Below are positions 36,586-46,642 of a DNA stretch of 64,000 bases, in pieces. The notes below the pieces were generated by a model. That model had not been told where the DNA came from. It saw only the letters and a program-made list of their open reading frames with translations, and made no database searches. The DNA lies in NCBI RefSeq assembly GCF_024347095.1, contig NZ_AP024903.1, positions 3,038,001 through 3,102,000 of the forward strand. Direction: 5' to 3'. The position numbers and the translations under genes are program-made. Position 1 is the first letter of the stretch. Each line of letters starts with the position of its first letter. The DNA is from Vibrio rhizosphaerae. GTDB taxonomy: Bacteria > Pseudomonadota > Gammaproteobacteria > Enterobacterales > Vibrionaceae.

Positions 36586-37746
36586 ATGAGTAAGCCGTAT
36601 ATTTTAGTAGAATGGAATGACACAGAAACGGATGCAAAAGGATGGCTCTGTGCATATAACTTCGTCAATAATTATTGTGGCGGTGGCACGCGGATGCACC
36701 CCACGGTTACCGCAGAAGAAGTAGTGCGATTAGCGACGGCCATGGGTTACAAATACAAAGCTTGTGAATCTTTGACGACGGGCGGGTGTAAGGGCGGCAT
36801 CGCTTATGACTATAAAGCGCCTGATGCAAAAGAAGTACTGAGACGATACCTTAAGGCAATGAGTCCATACATCAACAGTGGCGTGTCTATTGGTGGCGAC
36901 CTCGGTGTAGATTATAACGATGTACTAGAAATTCTAGATGAAATTGGTATTGGACTTCCGCAAACACAAGCTATGCGTCGTGACCCATTACAACAGCAGC
37001 GCATCAAAGACCATGATGATGTTTGTTCTATGAAATACGATGGTTTCTTAATGTACGACATGATCACGGGTTATGGTAGTGCAGCAGCGCTAGACGAAGC
37101 ATGGAAGCTAAAAGGTAAGGTGCCGGAAGGTAGTCGGGTTGTGTTACAAGGCTTTGGTTGTGCAGGTGCCAGCATGGCGAATTGTCTCGATAATTGGGGT
37201 TATAAAGTAGTTGGTATTGCGGATGCGAACTGCTTGGTGACTTGTGAAAATGGACTGAATGTCAAAGAACTCATTAAGACTCGTAAACCTAAAGGAGAGC
37301 TTAATCCGGATAGTTTTGAACCTTCATATCGTATTCACGATAACGTTGAATGGCTTGATATTGACTGCGACATTCTCGTTCCCGCTGCTTTGGAAGATGT
37401 GATCAATAAAGATAATGCACATAAAGTCAAAGCATCGTTGATTGTTGAGGCGGCAAATATCCCTGTCACGCCAGAGGCAGATAAGATTCTTGCTGAAAAG
37501 GGCGTAGATATATGTGTTGATTTCATTACCAATATGGGGGGAATCCGCATTTATGAAGTCGTCGTATTCGGTCTGGTGAAACCAGAACCAGAAGCAATTG
37601 CTGAAGACACCATGAGCATCATTAGACGTCAGACACGTAAAGTGTTTGAAAAAGCTCTGACGAGTGGCAAAACAACCCGAGAAGTCGCTAAAGAGTTATT
37701 TAGGCCGGAACCATCAACTTTCCCTGATATTCCAGTGGTTCGTTGA
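36586..37746 (+). CDS. Glu/Leu/Phe/Val dehydrogenase family enzyme, substrate unknown
   Basis: This 386-aa protein has an N-terminal ELFV substrate domain and a C-terminal Rossmann domain (VVLQGFGCAGASMANCL). The catalytic Lys region reads TTGGCKGGIAYD and the catalytic Asp region GGDLGVDYND, so the reductive deamination residues look intact. GGGTRMHP resembles the GGTRM of leucine dehydrogenases rather than the KGGxR of glutamate dehydrogenases, while GGxKGG resembles the latter. It probably deaminates or forms an amino acid from the 2-keto acid handled by the neighbouring hydroxyacid dehydrogenase. The MFS gene follows after 65 bp. Confidence 0.85.
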   Translation: MSKPYILVEWNDTETDAKGWLCAYNFVNNYCGGGTRMHPTVTAEEVVRLATAMGYKYKACESLTTGGCKGGIAYDYKAPDAKEVLRRYLKAMSPYINSGVSIGGDLGVDYNDVLEILDEIGIGLPQTQAMRRDPLQQQRIKDHDDVCSMKYDGFLMYDMITGYGSAAALDEAWKLKGKVPEGSRVVLQGFGCAGASMANCLDNWGYKVVGIADANCLVTCENGLNVKELIKTRKPKGELNPDSFEPSYRIHDNVEWLDIDCDILVPAALEDVINKDNAHKVKASLIVEAANIPVTPEADKILAEKGVDICVDFITNMGGIRIYEVVVFGLVKPEPEAIAEDTMSIIRRQTRKVFEKALTSGKTTREVAKELFRPEPSTFPDIPVVR

Positions 37747-37811
37747 ATCATGACCTGTAATACCATTTAAATTAGGCTTTCAATATTTCTTAACATGGAT
37801 GATTGAGAATA

Positions 37812-39062
37812 ATGATGAATAATAAGCTGTATAAATATTTTACGATTCTAGTCTTATCACTTGCAGGAGGGGCCATTTACACCCTCCCCTATCTGAAATA
37901 TGTATTTTACGATACACAGATAGCAGTCATGAATATCAATAATATGCAATCGGGTTTTCTAATTACAATGTATGCTTTGGGCGGCATGTTAACTTATATT
38001 CCAGGCGGAATTCTGACCGACAGAATATCACCCAGAAAGGCCATTAGTTATTCACTGTTTGGAACTGCAATTCTAGGCGGAATTTACGCCTACACGATGT
38101 CATACAGCATGGCTTTGGTTATCTGGTTCTTGTTTGCGATTACAACTGCATTTGTCTTTTGGACATCACTATTAAAAGCGATAAGTATGGTTGGTGATAG
38201 TACTGAACAAGCCAGGCTATATGGTCTCTATTATGCAGGCAATGGCTTGGCTGGTGCGGCAATCAATGGATTAGCCTTGAAAGCGGCATCATTTGGTCTA
38301 GATCCAAAACAAAGCCTCTTTTACGCAGTCATTGTCATGTCAGGGTGTATTCTGTTGTCAGGAGTATTGGTGTTTGTCGTACTCAAGGATAAATCTGATG
38401 AAATGCATCAAACATCAAGCGACGACAAAATTAATTTTTCTCACGTAAAAGAATTATTAAAAGACCCAATGCTGTGGTGTTTTTCTATTATTGTTTTTAC
38501 TGGTTATTCCATTTTCAGTAGTACGACTTACTTCAATCCATATCTTACAAATGTTGTTGGTATATCAGTAGAAGATTCAGGCGTATTCTCTATCATCAGA
38601 AGCTACTTATTCTACTTAATTGCTCCTTTCGGTGGGTACTTAGCTGACAAAGTATTTAACTCAACATCTAAACTTTTTGTTGTTTTATTTGCACTGCTCG
38701 CCGGTACATTCATTGGCGTCATGTTTTTACCTGCAACAATGAGTGCATTCTCGATTAGTATTTATACACTTCTCCCCGGCGCTTTTGGTCTTATGCTTTA
38801 CGGTCTCGTTTTCTCTATTGTTCGTGAGGCAGGAATACCAATGAAAGTTGCCGGTACAGCGATTGGTATTGCTTCAATTATCGGTTATACGCCGGACCTG
38901 TTCCTTTCAACGATGTTTGGTCACTGGCTTGATACTTACGGTAATAGTGGCTACAGCATGATATTTAGCTTTTTGGGAGGAATGTCTTTGTTAGGATTAA
39001 TCTTAGCTGGCGTTCTTATTAAAAGAAATCAACTCGTTGCAAAAAGCCTCGTTAGCGCATAA
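37812..39062 (+). CDS. MFS transporter of the dehydrogenase module
   Basis: This protein of about 416 aa has 12 predicted hydrophobic helices. The MFS motif A appears as GGILTDRISPRK between helices 2 and 3. The frame opens at TTG 37803; ATG at 37812 or 37815 is more likely. It lies downstream of the amino-acid dehydrogenase on the same strand and probably in the same transcript. It may import or export the hydroxy, keto or amino acid used by the two enzymes. The substrate cannot be told from sequence. Confidence 0.85.
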   Translation: MMNNKLYKYFTILVLSLAGGAIYTLPYLKYVFYDTQIAVMNINNMQSGFLITMYALGGMLTYIPGGILTDRISPRKAISYSLFGTAILGGIYAYTMSYSMALVIWFLFAITTAFVFWTSLLKAISMVGDSTEQARLYGLYYAGNGLAGAAINGLALKAASFGLDPKQSLFYAVIVMSGCILLSGVLVFVVLKDKSDEMHQTSSDDKINFSHVKELLKDPMLWCFSIIVFTGYSIFSSTTYFNPYLTNVVGISVEDSGVFSIIRSYLFYLIAPFGGYLADKVFNSTSKLFVVLFALLAGTFIGVMFLPATMSAFSISIYTLLPGAFGLMLYGLVFSIVREAGIPMKVAGTAIGIASIIGYTPDLFLSTMFGHWLDTYGNSGYSMIFSFLGGMSLLGLILAGVLIKRNQLVAKSLVSA

Positions 39063-39078
39063 TTTAAAAGTGAGTCAA

Positions 39079-39116
39079 GAAAGCCATCCATTCCATATAG
39101 GATGGCTTTCTTTTAT
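39079..39116 (+). terminator. Terminator after the MFS gene
   Basis: An exact 11-bp stem (gaaagccatcc and complement) with a 10-base loop is followed by TTTTAT. It overlaps the end of the convergent tetR-type gene and mainly serves the plus strand. Confidence 0.85.
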
Positions 39117-39730
39117 GAGAAGACTCCCAGTTTATATGCATCTAACCATTTCATAAAAATCTTCATTGTATTTTCTGGTGGTAAACATTTTTGAGATAAA
39201 CAAGTTCTGACCCAAACACCATCTAATAATGCGATGAGACTCTGAGATGCTAAAGATACATCCGTTATATCAAGACCTTCTTCCCGACTAATATCGAGTA
39301 GCAAACCATTTAATAACGTCTCAACTTTATCATTAACATATTCATATGTATTAGCCATATCTGAGGAGTTTCGGATTAAACTCCAAAAGACTAACCATGC
39401 CTTCATTAAATCAGGGTCTAAGTTATCTTCAGAGATATATGAGCGAAAGAAAATTGTGAGTTTTTCTGATGCGCTCCCTTCGTGAGAATCAAGGAGAGCA
39501 TTTGTTTGCTCAAAAAATTCATTCGAAATCGTGTCGTAAGCATGAATAACAAGTGCATCGATAGAGCCAAAATGATGGTTGATCATTCCTTGTGATACAT
39601 TGGCTTCACGTGTGATTTTGCGGACAGATAGTCCAGCATAACCATCTGACTTCAAGCAGCTCAACGTACTTTTGATCAGTGAACTTTTCCGTTCATCTGC
39701 TTCATAACGTTCAAATTTCTTTTGTTGCAT
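39113..39730 (-). CDS. TetR/AcrR family regulator
   Basis: This 205-aa protein has an N-terminal TetR helix-turn-helix at about residues 15-60 (LSVRKITREANVSQGMINHH) and a helical ligand-binding part. The N-terminal motif resembles BetI-type members. It is convergent with the MFS gene. The likely targets are the two ACGATCGT operators at 36365-36520. I found no such operator before its own start, so autoregulation is not supported. Confidence 0.88.
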   Translation of the reverse strand: MQQKKFERYEADERKSSLIKSTLSCLKSDGYAGLSVRKITREANVSQGMINHHFGSIDALVIHAYDTISNEFFEQTNALLDSHEGSASEKLTIFFRSYISEDNLDPDLMKAWLVFWSLIRNSSDMANTYEYVNDKVETLLNGLLLDISREEGLDITDVSLASQSLIALLDGVWVRTCLSQKCLPPENTMKIFMKWLDAYKLGVFS

Positions 39731-39835
39731 ATATTAGGTCTTATTCATTATATAAAAGAGAATTCTTTTGCAATTTCAAACCTAGCCACTGAATTGAGCA
39801 TAATACTCTAAATAAGGTTGTAATGACCTAAACAA

Positions 39836-42800
39836 CTACTCCATATTCGGAGCCAGCCATTTTTCGGCTTCTTCACGCCCCCAGCCTTTTCGTTGCGCAT
39901 AACTCAGCAGTTGATCTTCCTGAATCCCTGCCACAGCGAAATACCGCGAATCAGGATGAGAGAAATACCAACCGGATACAGAGGCACCGGGCCACATTGC
40001 ATAACTGGTTGTCAAAGACATCCCGATCTTTTCTTCGACTTGGAGCATGTCCCAGATGGTGGCTTTTTCCGTATGTTCCGGACAAGCAGGATAACCGGGA
40101 GCTGGCCTGATACCCTGATATTTTTCCCGAATGAGATCATCATTGGTCAAACGCTCATCCGCTGCATATCCCCAAATCTCTTTACGAACCCGTTCATGGA
40201 GATATTCGGCAAAGGCTTCTGCCAAACGGTCGGCAACGGCCTGAACCATGATGGCATTGTAATCATCCCCTTGCGCTTTATACGCATCAGCAAGTTCTCG
40301 TTCACCAATACCACCAGTCACCGCAAAAGCACCGATCCAGTCTTTTTTTCCACAACTCTTTGGTGCAATGTAGTCAGACAGACAATAGTTATACCCTTTT
40401 GGCTTTTGGGTTTGCTGTCGTAAGTGGTGTAACCGGTGCGTGACTTCCTGACGCGATTCATCCCGATAAACTTCAATATCATCCCCGACACTCGCTGCCG
40501 GGAACAATGCACAAATTCCCCGGGCTTTCATCAGGCCTTCACGCTCGACACGATCCAGAAATTCATTGGCATCTTTAAACAGACGGCGCGCTTCTTCACC
40601 GACCTCTTCATGATCCAGAATCGCCGGATATTTCCCCATCAGTGACCAAGTCATGAAAAAAGGTGTCCAGTCGATATATCGACGCAGTGTAGCAATATCA
40701 AAATCATCAAAGACATGAACCCCACTTTGCAGGGGAACGGGCGGGGTGTAATGATCCCAATCAATCGCAACACGGTTTGCTTGCGCTTCTTCTAATGTGA
40801 TCGGGCGAGTCCGGGGCGTTTTTCGGGCATGTTGTTCCCGGGTCCGTTCATAATCAATATTCAGCTTCTCGACAAATGCCGGCCGTAATTCATCCGATAG
40901 CAGAGAGGTACAAACCCCCACAGCCCGGGAAGCATTGTTTACATAAACCACCGGCTGATGATAGTTTTGCTCGATTTTAACCGCAGTATGTGCCTTCGAT
41001 GTGGTGGCACCGCCAATCAATAGCGGCAGCTCAAATCCCTGACGTTCCATCTCTTTGGCAACATGAACCATCTCATCTAAAGACGGGGTAATTAATCCTG
41101 ATAAACCAACAATGTCAACCTGTTTTTCTTTGGCAACTTTGAGTATCTGCTCACAAGGAACCATCACCCCGAGATCGATGATTTCGTAGTTGTTACACTG
41201 CAGCACGACACCAACAATATTCTTGCCGATATCGTGCACGTCGCCCTTGACGGTTGCCAGTAATATTTTCCCATTGGTACTTCCGGCTTGTTTCTCCGCA
41301 TTGATATAGGGTTCAAGATAAGCAACCGCCTGTTTCATCACCCGTGCCGATTTAACCACCTGAGGAAGAAACATTTTCCCTTCGCCAAACAAATCACCAA
41401 CGACATTCATACCATCCATGAGTGGGCCTTCGATGACCTCTAATGGCTTTGATGCCTGTTGTCTTGCTTCTTCTGTATCTTCAGTAATGAACTCAGTAAT
41501 CCCTTTGACTAATGCATGCTCAAGACGCTTAGAGACCGGCCATGTCCGCCACTCTAATGCCGATGCATCTTCCGCTTTGCCCACCGCATTTTCTCGATAC
41601 GCTTCTGCAATTTCCAGTAAACGCTCCGTACTATCGTCTCTGCGGTTAAGGACGACATCTTCAACCGCATTCCGTAGCTTTTCAGGAACATTGTCATAGA
41701 TCTCGAGCTGCCCGGCATTGACGATCCCCATATCCATCCCATTCTTAAAACAGTGATAAAGGAATACAGCATGAATGGCTTCCCGCACATAGTTATTGCC
41801 GCGGAATGAGAAAGAAACGTTGGATACGCCACCGGAAACCATCGCATAAGGTAGCTCTCTTTTGATATCCCCGACAGCGTTGATAAAATCAACCGCATAG
41901 TTGTTATGCTCGTCAATCCCGGTTGCCACCGCAAAAATATTGGGGTCAAAAATAATATCTTCCGGCGGGAAACCGACCTCATCAACCAGTATCCGGTAAG
42001 CCTTGGTACAAATTTCAATTTTCCGTTCACGGGTATCCGCTTGCCCGACTTCATCAAATGCCATGACCACAACGGCAGCACCATAACGACGAATCAATTT
42101 AGCCTGATGAACAAACTTCTCTTTTCCTTCTTTCAAGGAAATAGAGTTCACAATCCCTTTACCTTGAATACATTTTAGACCAGCTTCGATGACTTCCCAT
42201 TTTGAGGAGTCAACCATAACCGGCACTTTGGAAATCTCAGGCTCTGAAGCACACAAATTTAAAAAACGGACCATACAGGCTTCGGCATCGAGCATGCCTT
42301 CATCCATATTGATATCAATAATCTGGGCACCATTCTCAACTTGCTGTCGCGCCACATCCAGAGCTTCATCGTACAGCTCTTCTTTAATCAGTCGTTTAAA
42401 CCGGGCAGAGCCGGTTACATTAGTCCGCTCGCCCACATTGACAAACAAGGTTTCCTTCTCGATCAGGAGAGGCTCTAATCCCGACAGGCGACATGCGACA
42501 GGGATCTTCGGTAAAGCACGGGGTTGCACGCCATCTACCGCTAAAGCGATATGGCGGATATGCTCGGGGGTCGTTCCACAACAGCCGCCGACTATGTTAA
42601 GAAAACCAGCCCGGGCCCATTCACCGATATGTTCAGCCATTTCTTCAGGAGACAGATCATATTCACCGAAAGCATTGGGCAATCCAGCGTTGGGGTGAGC
42701 AGAGACATAAGATTCAGAAATACGAGACAGTTCTGCAACGTAAGGACGCAATTCGTCGGGACCGAGTGCACAATTCAACCCAAACGATAAGGGCTGCACA

Positions 42801-43510
42801 TGGCGCAATGAGTTATAAAAAGCTTCAGTGGTCTGGCCGGACAGGGTTCGGCCTGAGGCATCGGTAATGGTCCCGGAGATCATAACAGGCAAAGTTATAT
42901 TTAATTCATCAAACACGCTCTCAACGGCAAAAGCACAGGCTTTAGCATTTAACGTATCAAAGATCGTCTCCAGCATGATCAGATCAACACCGCCCTTAAT
43001 CAAAGCGCGTGTCGATTCAGAATAAGCATTGACCAAGCCATCAAACGTCACATTACGAAAGCCCGGATCATTGACGTCAGGAGAAATAGAACATGTTCGA
43101 TTGGTCGGGCCGAGTACACCGGCGACATAACGAGGGCGCTCCGGTGTTTTAGCGGTCCATTGATCGGCAACTTCTCTGGCAAGCTGAGCGGCCGCAAAAT
43201 TTATCGCTTCACTGTATGACTGCATATCATAGTCAGCCATGGCGATCGCGGTTGCATTAAATGTATTGGTTTCAAGGATATCAGCACCCGCTTCAAGATA
43301 ACTCGAATGAATTTCTTTAATTAAATCGGGTTGAGTCAATACCAGCAGATCGTTATTCCCTTTCACATCGCAGTGCCAATCAGCAAAACGTTCACCGCGA
43401 TAATCCTCTTCTTGTAAGTTGTATCCCTGAATCATGGTGCCCATGCCACCATCGATCAATAAAATACGTTTTTGAAGCTGTTCTGCTATCTGATGCTTTA
43501 TACGACTCAC
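39836..43510 (-). CDS. metH: Cobalamin-dependent methionine synthase
   Basis: MetH transfers a methyl group from methyltetrahydrofolate to homocysteine through cobalamin. The 1224-aa protein has the four domains in order: homocysteine-binding (about 1-330, zinc ligands in [10 protein letters not shown]), pterin-binding (about 350-620), cobalamin-binding (about 650-890) and reactivation (about 900-1224, with [12 protein letters not shown]). The cobalt ligand is His759 in [11 protein letters not shown], the same number as in E. coli. A possible MetJ operator lies upstream. Confidence 0.98.
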   Translation of the reverse strand: MSRIKHQIAEQLQKRILLIDGGMGTMIQGYNLQEEDYRGERFADWHCDVKGNNDLLVLTQPDLIKEIHSSYLEAGADILETNTFNATAIAMADYDMQSYSEAINFAAAQLAREVADQWTAKTPERPRYVAGVLGPTNRTCSISPDVNDPGFRNVTFDGLVNAYSESTRALIKGGVDLIMLETIFDTLNAKACAFAVESVFDELNITLPVMISGTITDASGRTLSGQTTEAFYNSLRHVQPLSFGLNCALGPDELRPYVAELSRISESYVSAHPNAGLPNAFGEYDLSPEEMAEHIGEWARAGFLNIVGGCCGTTPEHIRHIALAVDGVQPRALPKIPVACRLSGLEPLLIEKETLFVNVGERTNVTGSARFKRLIKEELYDEALDVARQQVENGAQIIDINMDEGMLDAEACMVRFLNLCASEPEISKVPVMVDSSKWEVIEAGLKCIQGKGIVNSISLKEGKEKFVHQAKLIRRYGAAVVVMAFDEVGQADTRERKIEICTKAYRILVDEVGFPPEDIIFDPNIFAVATGIDEHNNYAVDFINAVGDIKRELPYAMVSGGVSNVSFSFRGNNYVREAIHAVFLYHCFKNGMDMGIVNAGQLEIYDNVPEKLRNAVEDVVLNRRDDSTERLLEIAEAYRENAVGKAEDASALEWRTWPVSKRLEHALVKGITEFITEDTEEARQQASKPLEVIEGPLMDGMNVVGDLFGEGKMFLPQVVKSARVMKQAVAYLEPYINAEKQAGSTNGKILLATVKGDVHDIGKNIVGVVLQCNNYEIIDLGVMVPCEQILKVAKEKQVDIVGLSGLITPSLDEMVHVAKEMERQGFELPLLIGGATTSKAHTAVKIEQNYHQPVVYVNNASRAVGVCTSLLSDELRPAFVEKLNIDYERTREQHARKTPRTRPITLEEAQANRVAIDWDHYTPPVPLQSGVHVFDDFDIATLRRYIDWTPFFMTWSLMGKYPAILDHEEVGEEARRLFKDANEFLDRVEREGLMKARGICALFPAASVGDDIEVYRDESRQEVTHRLHHLRQQTQKPKGYNYCLSDYIAPKSCGKKDWIGAFAVTGGIGERELADAYKAQGDDYNAIMVQAVADRLAEAFAEYLHERVRKEIWGYAADERLTNDDLIREKYQGIRPAPGYPACPEHTEKATIWDMLQVEEKIGMSLTTSYAMWPGASVSGWYFSHPDSRYFAVAGIQEDQLLSYAQRKGWGREEAEKWLAPNME

Positions 43511-43558
43511 GCGACTGCCCTATCCCTTACTTTTTGTTCATCCTACCACACAATCACT

Positions 43559-43582
43559 AGAAATCTAGACGTCCATACGGTT
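43559..43582. promoter_or_regulatory. Possible MetJ operator upstream of metH
   Basis: Three adjacent 8-mers, AGAAATCT, AGACGTCC and ATACGGTT, resemble tandem met boxes (AGACGTCT). The middle one matches seven of eight positions. The site lies about 50 bp upstream of the metH start. Confidence 0.5.
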
Positions 43583-43701
43583 ATATAATAGAACATTTCA
43601 TCCCGAAAAGAGATCACCGCATTACCAGAAAAAGTGATTGCTATTTGTCCGACATCAAAGGAAAATTTCAAACTCCGTTTTCAAGATGTGAAGAGAAAAA
43701 C

Positions 43702-45018
43702 ATGTCGGTCTACCATACACTATGCTTTCTTGCTGCTGCTGCAATGTTGATTGCTTTTTTAAACAGTAAAATAAGCAGGATGCAAACAACTATCGCCATT
43801 ACTGCTGGCTCAATGCTGCTTTCTTTACTGATCTTAATTGCTGGTCAGAATAATTGGTTCCATTTGACGCAAATTGCGGCAACAACCATGAGTAGTATCA
43901 ACTTTGAAAATTTTCTTCTCAAAGGAATTTTAGGCTTTCTCCTTTTTGCCGGAGGTCTTGGAATCAAGCTGCCGAACTTAAGAGACCAAAAATGGGAGAT
44001 CACTGTACTTGCTCTTGGTGCCACACTTTTCTCGACTTTCTTTATCGGCTTCGCTTTATACGGTATTTGTCAATTGATTGGTATTCAGTTTGATCTAGTT
44101 TACTGTTTACTGTTCGGTGCTCTGATTTCTCCGACTGACCCTATCGCCGTACTCGCCATTGTCAAAAAACTCAATGCTCCGAAAAGAATATCAACTCAAA
44201 TTGAAGGCGAATCCTTATTTAATGATGGCTTCGGCTTAGTCATTTTCGTGACTATCTTTACCATTGCTTTTGGTTCAGAGCCACCGACTATCATTAGTGT
44301 TTCCCAATTGTTTATGCAAGAAGCGATTGGGGGGATTGCCTATGGTTTTGTTCTGGGAATTATCTTTCATTATCTGATCAGCGCCACCGATGACCATTCG
44401 ATGGAGTTGTTACTTACGATTGGTATTCCCACAGCCGGCTATGCATTCGCTGAGATCCTTCATGTCTCCGGCCCTCTAGCCATGGTTGTATCAGGTATTA
44501 TGATCGGCAACTGGACACGCTTTATAGGCTTTTCCAAAGAAAGTGAAGAGCATTTGGATCATTTCTGGGAGCTGGTTGATGAGTTCCTTAACGGCGTGCT
44601 TTTCCTTTTAATCGGGATGTCGATGCTTCTGTTTGAATTCCACGAAGAAGACTGGATCATGATGGCGATTGCTATCCCATTGGTACTGTTAGCTCGTTAT
44701 TTGAGTGTTTATGTATCCTATATCGGCTTCAAACGCTACCGTCAGTACAATCAGTGGTCTATCAGAATACTAACTTGGGGCGGGCTTCGTGGTGGATTAG
44801 CCTTAGCGATGGCACTCTCCATTCCATCCGGCGTCCTGATCATTCCAGAAAAGCTGATTGATGTGAAAGAAATTATTCTGGTCATGACTTACGCCGTTGT
44901 TGTGTTCTCAATTTTGGTTCAGGGCTCAACCATTACTCCAATGGTTGAAAAAGCCAAAAAGGCAGAACTCGATAAGGAAATAGAAGAAGCTGCTCAAGCT
45001 GAGGAAAATCAAGCTTAA
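43702..45018 (+). CDS. NhaP-type cation/proton antiporter (CPA1)
   Basis: This protein of about 438 aa has some 12 hydrophobic helices. CPA1 motifs include LISPTDPIAVLAIVKKL, GESLFNDGFGLVIF (with the ion-binding Asp) and TWGGLRGGLALAMALSIP. The chain ends in a charged Lys/Glu-rich tail of about 25 residues. The frame opens at 43645; ATG at 43702 (MSVYHTL) has a purine-rich GAAGAGAA upstream and removes a non-membrane lead, so it is preferred. It exchanges Na+ or K+ for H+; ion choice is not readable. It is divergent from metH. Confidence 0.9.
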   Translation: MSVYHTLCFLAAAAMLIAFLNSKISRMQTTIAITAGSMLLSLLILIAGQNNWFHLTQIAATTMSSINFENFLLKGILGFLLFAGGLGIKLPNLRDQKWEITVLALGATLFSTFFIGFALYGICQLIGIQFDLVYCLLFGALISPTDPIAVLAIVKKLNAPKRISTQIEGESLFNDGFGLVIFVTIFTIAFGSEPPTIISVSQLFMQEAIGGIAYGFVLGIIFHYLISATDDHSMELLLTIGIPTAGYAFAEILHVSGPLAMVVSGIMIGNWTRFIGFSKESEEHLDHFWELVDEFLNGVLFLLIGMSMLLFEFHEEDWIMMAIAIPLVLLARYLSVYVSYIGFKRYRQYNQWSIRILTWGGLRGGLALAMALSIPSGVLIIPEKLIDVKEIILVMTYAVVVFSILVQGSTITPMVEKAKKAELDKEIEEAAQAEENQA

Positions 45019-45028
45019 TCGATTAAAA

Positions 45029-45056
45029 AAGATGGTTCACAAACGTGAACCATCTT
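45029..45056 (-). terminator. Terminator between the antiporter gene and pldA
   Basis: An exact 12-bp stem (aagatggttcac and complement) with a 4-base loop lies between the convergent genes. The minus strand has TTTTTT after it, so it ends pldA. The plus strand reads AAAAA after the stem and is served less well. Confidence 0.85.
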
Positions 45057-45086
45057 AAAAATGAAATAGAGATTTAAAGACAGCCA

Positions 45087-46025
45087 TTACAGCAGATCAT
45101 TCAGTGCAATGCCGATCCCGATACGCTGAGTATGGACATTGTAATCCACCAAACTTTCACCATAACCATTAAAGTATTGCATATAAAATCTTAGGTTATT
45201 CGCTTCTTTTAATATGGGATAACTCCAACTCAAACGTAATGCACCGCGATTATCTTTCTCCAAATTATCTCGTAAGAGTAGAGTAAACCGATGTTGACCG
45301 ACACCATACAGAGAAACCAATTCAAAGTTACCCATATAATGCCGGATATCTGGATTATCATCTCCTGATGTATCCGTGGGAGAAGTCTTATCCCGCTCAG
45401 GAATCCGCCACCATGCTTTTAAGCTCAAAGCCAGCGGACCTCCATCATCAAATACCATCTGACCATACACTCGATTCCAACTTCTTGATAACGATCCTGA
45501 TTGACCATTAGACTGATGATTAATCCCGAATAACCATAAAGAGTTGGTCAAATTACCAATCTTCCAGTCATTATCAAACTGCATAAAGAGTTCTGGCTCA
45601 TGAACGATTTCACGAAATGGTGATGAACTACCCCGATTATAAACTTGCCACCAAGATTGATTGGTGTACGCAAAATAAAGGTCCCCCGTATCACCAATGA
45701 GGTGACTGGATATCGGCATTTTAAAACTAATCTGAAATTTAGCCTCATATTTATCCAGAGGCTGATGATTAAAGGTATCGACATCTGAAAAAGGGGCACT
45801 ATTCGGATGTGGGTTATATGTGATAGGGAGTATGTAGTTTTCTTTATGTGGAATAATGACAAACTCTTTATTCTCTACGGATTTTTCTTCAGCTACCCTT
45901 TGCTCGATTAAAGACTCATCACTCACATTATCTTGCTCTTCTGCGGCTTGAAGGGCGTGACAATAACCACCAAGCCCTAAAGACATCAGAAATGAATATT
46001 TAAAACAGCCATACATTTTTGCCAT
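45087..46025 (-). CDS. pldA: Outer-membrane phospholipase A1
   Basis: PldA is an outer-membrane beta-barrel enzyme that hydrolyses misplaced phospholipids. The 312-aa precursor has a signal peptide ending near HALQA. The active-site segment GINHQSNGQSGSLSRSWNR contains the catalytic His, Ser and Asn in family spacing. The chain ends in alternating beta strands. The first Met (MAKM) or the fourth residue Met could be the start. Three rRNA-type terminators upstream shield it from the rRNA operon. Confidence 0.93.
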   Translation of the reverse strand: MAKMYGCFKYSFLMSLGLGGYCHALQAAEEQDNVSDESLIEQRVAEEKSVENKEFVIIPHKENYILPITYNPHPNSAPFSDVDTFNHQPLDKYEAKFQISFKMPISSHLIGDTGDLYFAYTNQSWWQVYNRGSSSPFREIVHEPELFMQFDNDWKIGNLTNSLWLFGINHQSNGQSGSLSRSWNRVYGQMVFDDGGPLALSLKAWWRIPERDKTSPTDTSGDDNPDIRHYMGNFELVSLYGVGQHRFTLLLRDNLEKDNRGALRLSWSYPILKEANNLRFYMQYFNGYGESLVDYNVHTQRIGIGIALNDLL

Positions 46026-46129
46026 GAATCATTATCTCTCCAGCCAAATCAACAAATAAACTAACATTATTTAACAATAAAACAATACCGTTAAGCTCAA
46101 TTGCATTTGCAAGAAACTGAACAGATTCC

Positions 46130-46187
46130 AACGTGGCAGACCGCCTCTTTTAAAAACAAAACCACCCACTGAACGACCGTACCACCT
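46130..46187 (-). pseudogene. tRNA-Asp remnant A (5' half only)
   Basis: This piece matches the 5' part of the decayed tRNA-Asp copies at 46268 and 46469, including the insertion rich in A/T, but lacks the T arm and the 3' end. It is the outermost and most eroded unit of the series. Confidence 0.7.
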
Positions 46188-46228
46188 GACCTGCCAATCA
46201 CAATAATGATATATCTCACCGCCAGATA

Positions 46229-46258
46229 CAAAAAAACCCCAGCATCGCTGCTGAGGTC
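46229..46258 (-). terminator. rRNA operon terminator copy 3
   Basis: On the minus strand GACCTCAGCAGCGATGCTGG folds into a GC-rich hairpin followed by GGGG and a T-run. It is a near copy of the hairpins at 46411 and 46606. Confidence 0.88.
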
Positions 46259-46267
46259 TTAAACAAG

Positions 46268-46367
46268 TGGCGGAGCGGACGGGACTCGAACCCGCGATGG
46301 CCTCACGGCAGCGTGACAGACCGACTCTTTTAAAAACAAAACCACCCACTGAACGACCGTACCACCT
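46268..46367 (-). pseudogene. Decayed tRNA-Asp copy B
   Basis: The minus strand keeps the exact T arm, the 3' acceptor strand and the encoded CCA of the intact tRNA-Asp, and a GTC in anticodon position. The 5' acceptor strand no longer pairs with the 3' strand, the D arm is altered, and an A/T-rich insertion lies before the anticodon arm. It cannot form a cloverleaf. Confidence 0.8.
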
Positions 46368-46410
46368 GACCGGCCAATCACAATGATGATATATCTCACC
46401 GCCAGAAACG

Positions 46411-46440
46411 ACAAAACCCCAGCATCGCTGCTGAGGTCTT
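46411..46440 (-). terminator. rRNA operon terminator copy 2
   Basis: This is the same hairpin as copy 3 (CCCAGCATCGCTGCTGAGG on the plus strand) with a shorter T-run of four on the minus strand, broken by GTC. Confidence 0.85.
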
Positions 46441-46468
46441 AAACAAGTGGCCATTGCTAAACGGATAA

Positions 46469-46562
46469 ACGGACGGGACTCGAACCCACGATGGCCTCAC
46501 GGCAGCGTGGCAGACCGCCTCTTTTAAAACGAAAGCCAACCCACTGAACGACCGTGCCACCT
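46469..46562 (-). pseudogene. Decayed tRNA-Asp copy C
   Basis: This copy resembles copy B but has lost the 3' acceptor end and CCA (replaced by unrelated bases at 46451-46468). It keeps most of the T arm and an altered D arm. The distance to the matching base of copy B is 194 bp, and to the intact tRNA 181 bp. Confidence 0.8.
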
Positions 46563-46605
46563 GACCGGCCAATCACAATAATGATATATCTCACCGCCAG
46601 ATACG

Positions 46606-46635
46606 AAAAAACCCCAGCATTACTGCTGAGGTCTT
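46606..46635 (-). terminator. rRNA operon terminator copy 1
   Basis: This hairpin lies 7 bp past the 3' end of the intact tRNA-Asp, with a T-run on the minus strand. It is the first terminator met by polymerase leaving the rRNA operon. Confidence 0.9.
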
Positions 46636-46642
46636 AAACAAG

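Noticed and set aside
39731..39835. Operator of the TetR gene on itself
   Set aside because: The ACGATCGT element is absent here; a ggt...acc pattern seen is too weak.
46071..46454. 127-codon minus-strand frame with internal duplication
   Set aside because: The duplication is that of the tRNA-Asp remnants and terminators, not of a protein.
46268..46562. Two further functional tRNA-Asp genes
   Set aside because: The 5' and 3' acceptor strands do not pair and insertions break the D and anticodon arms.
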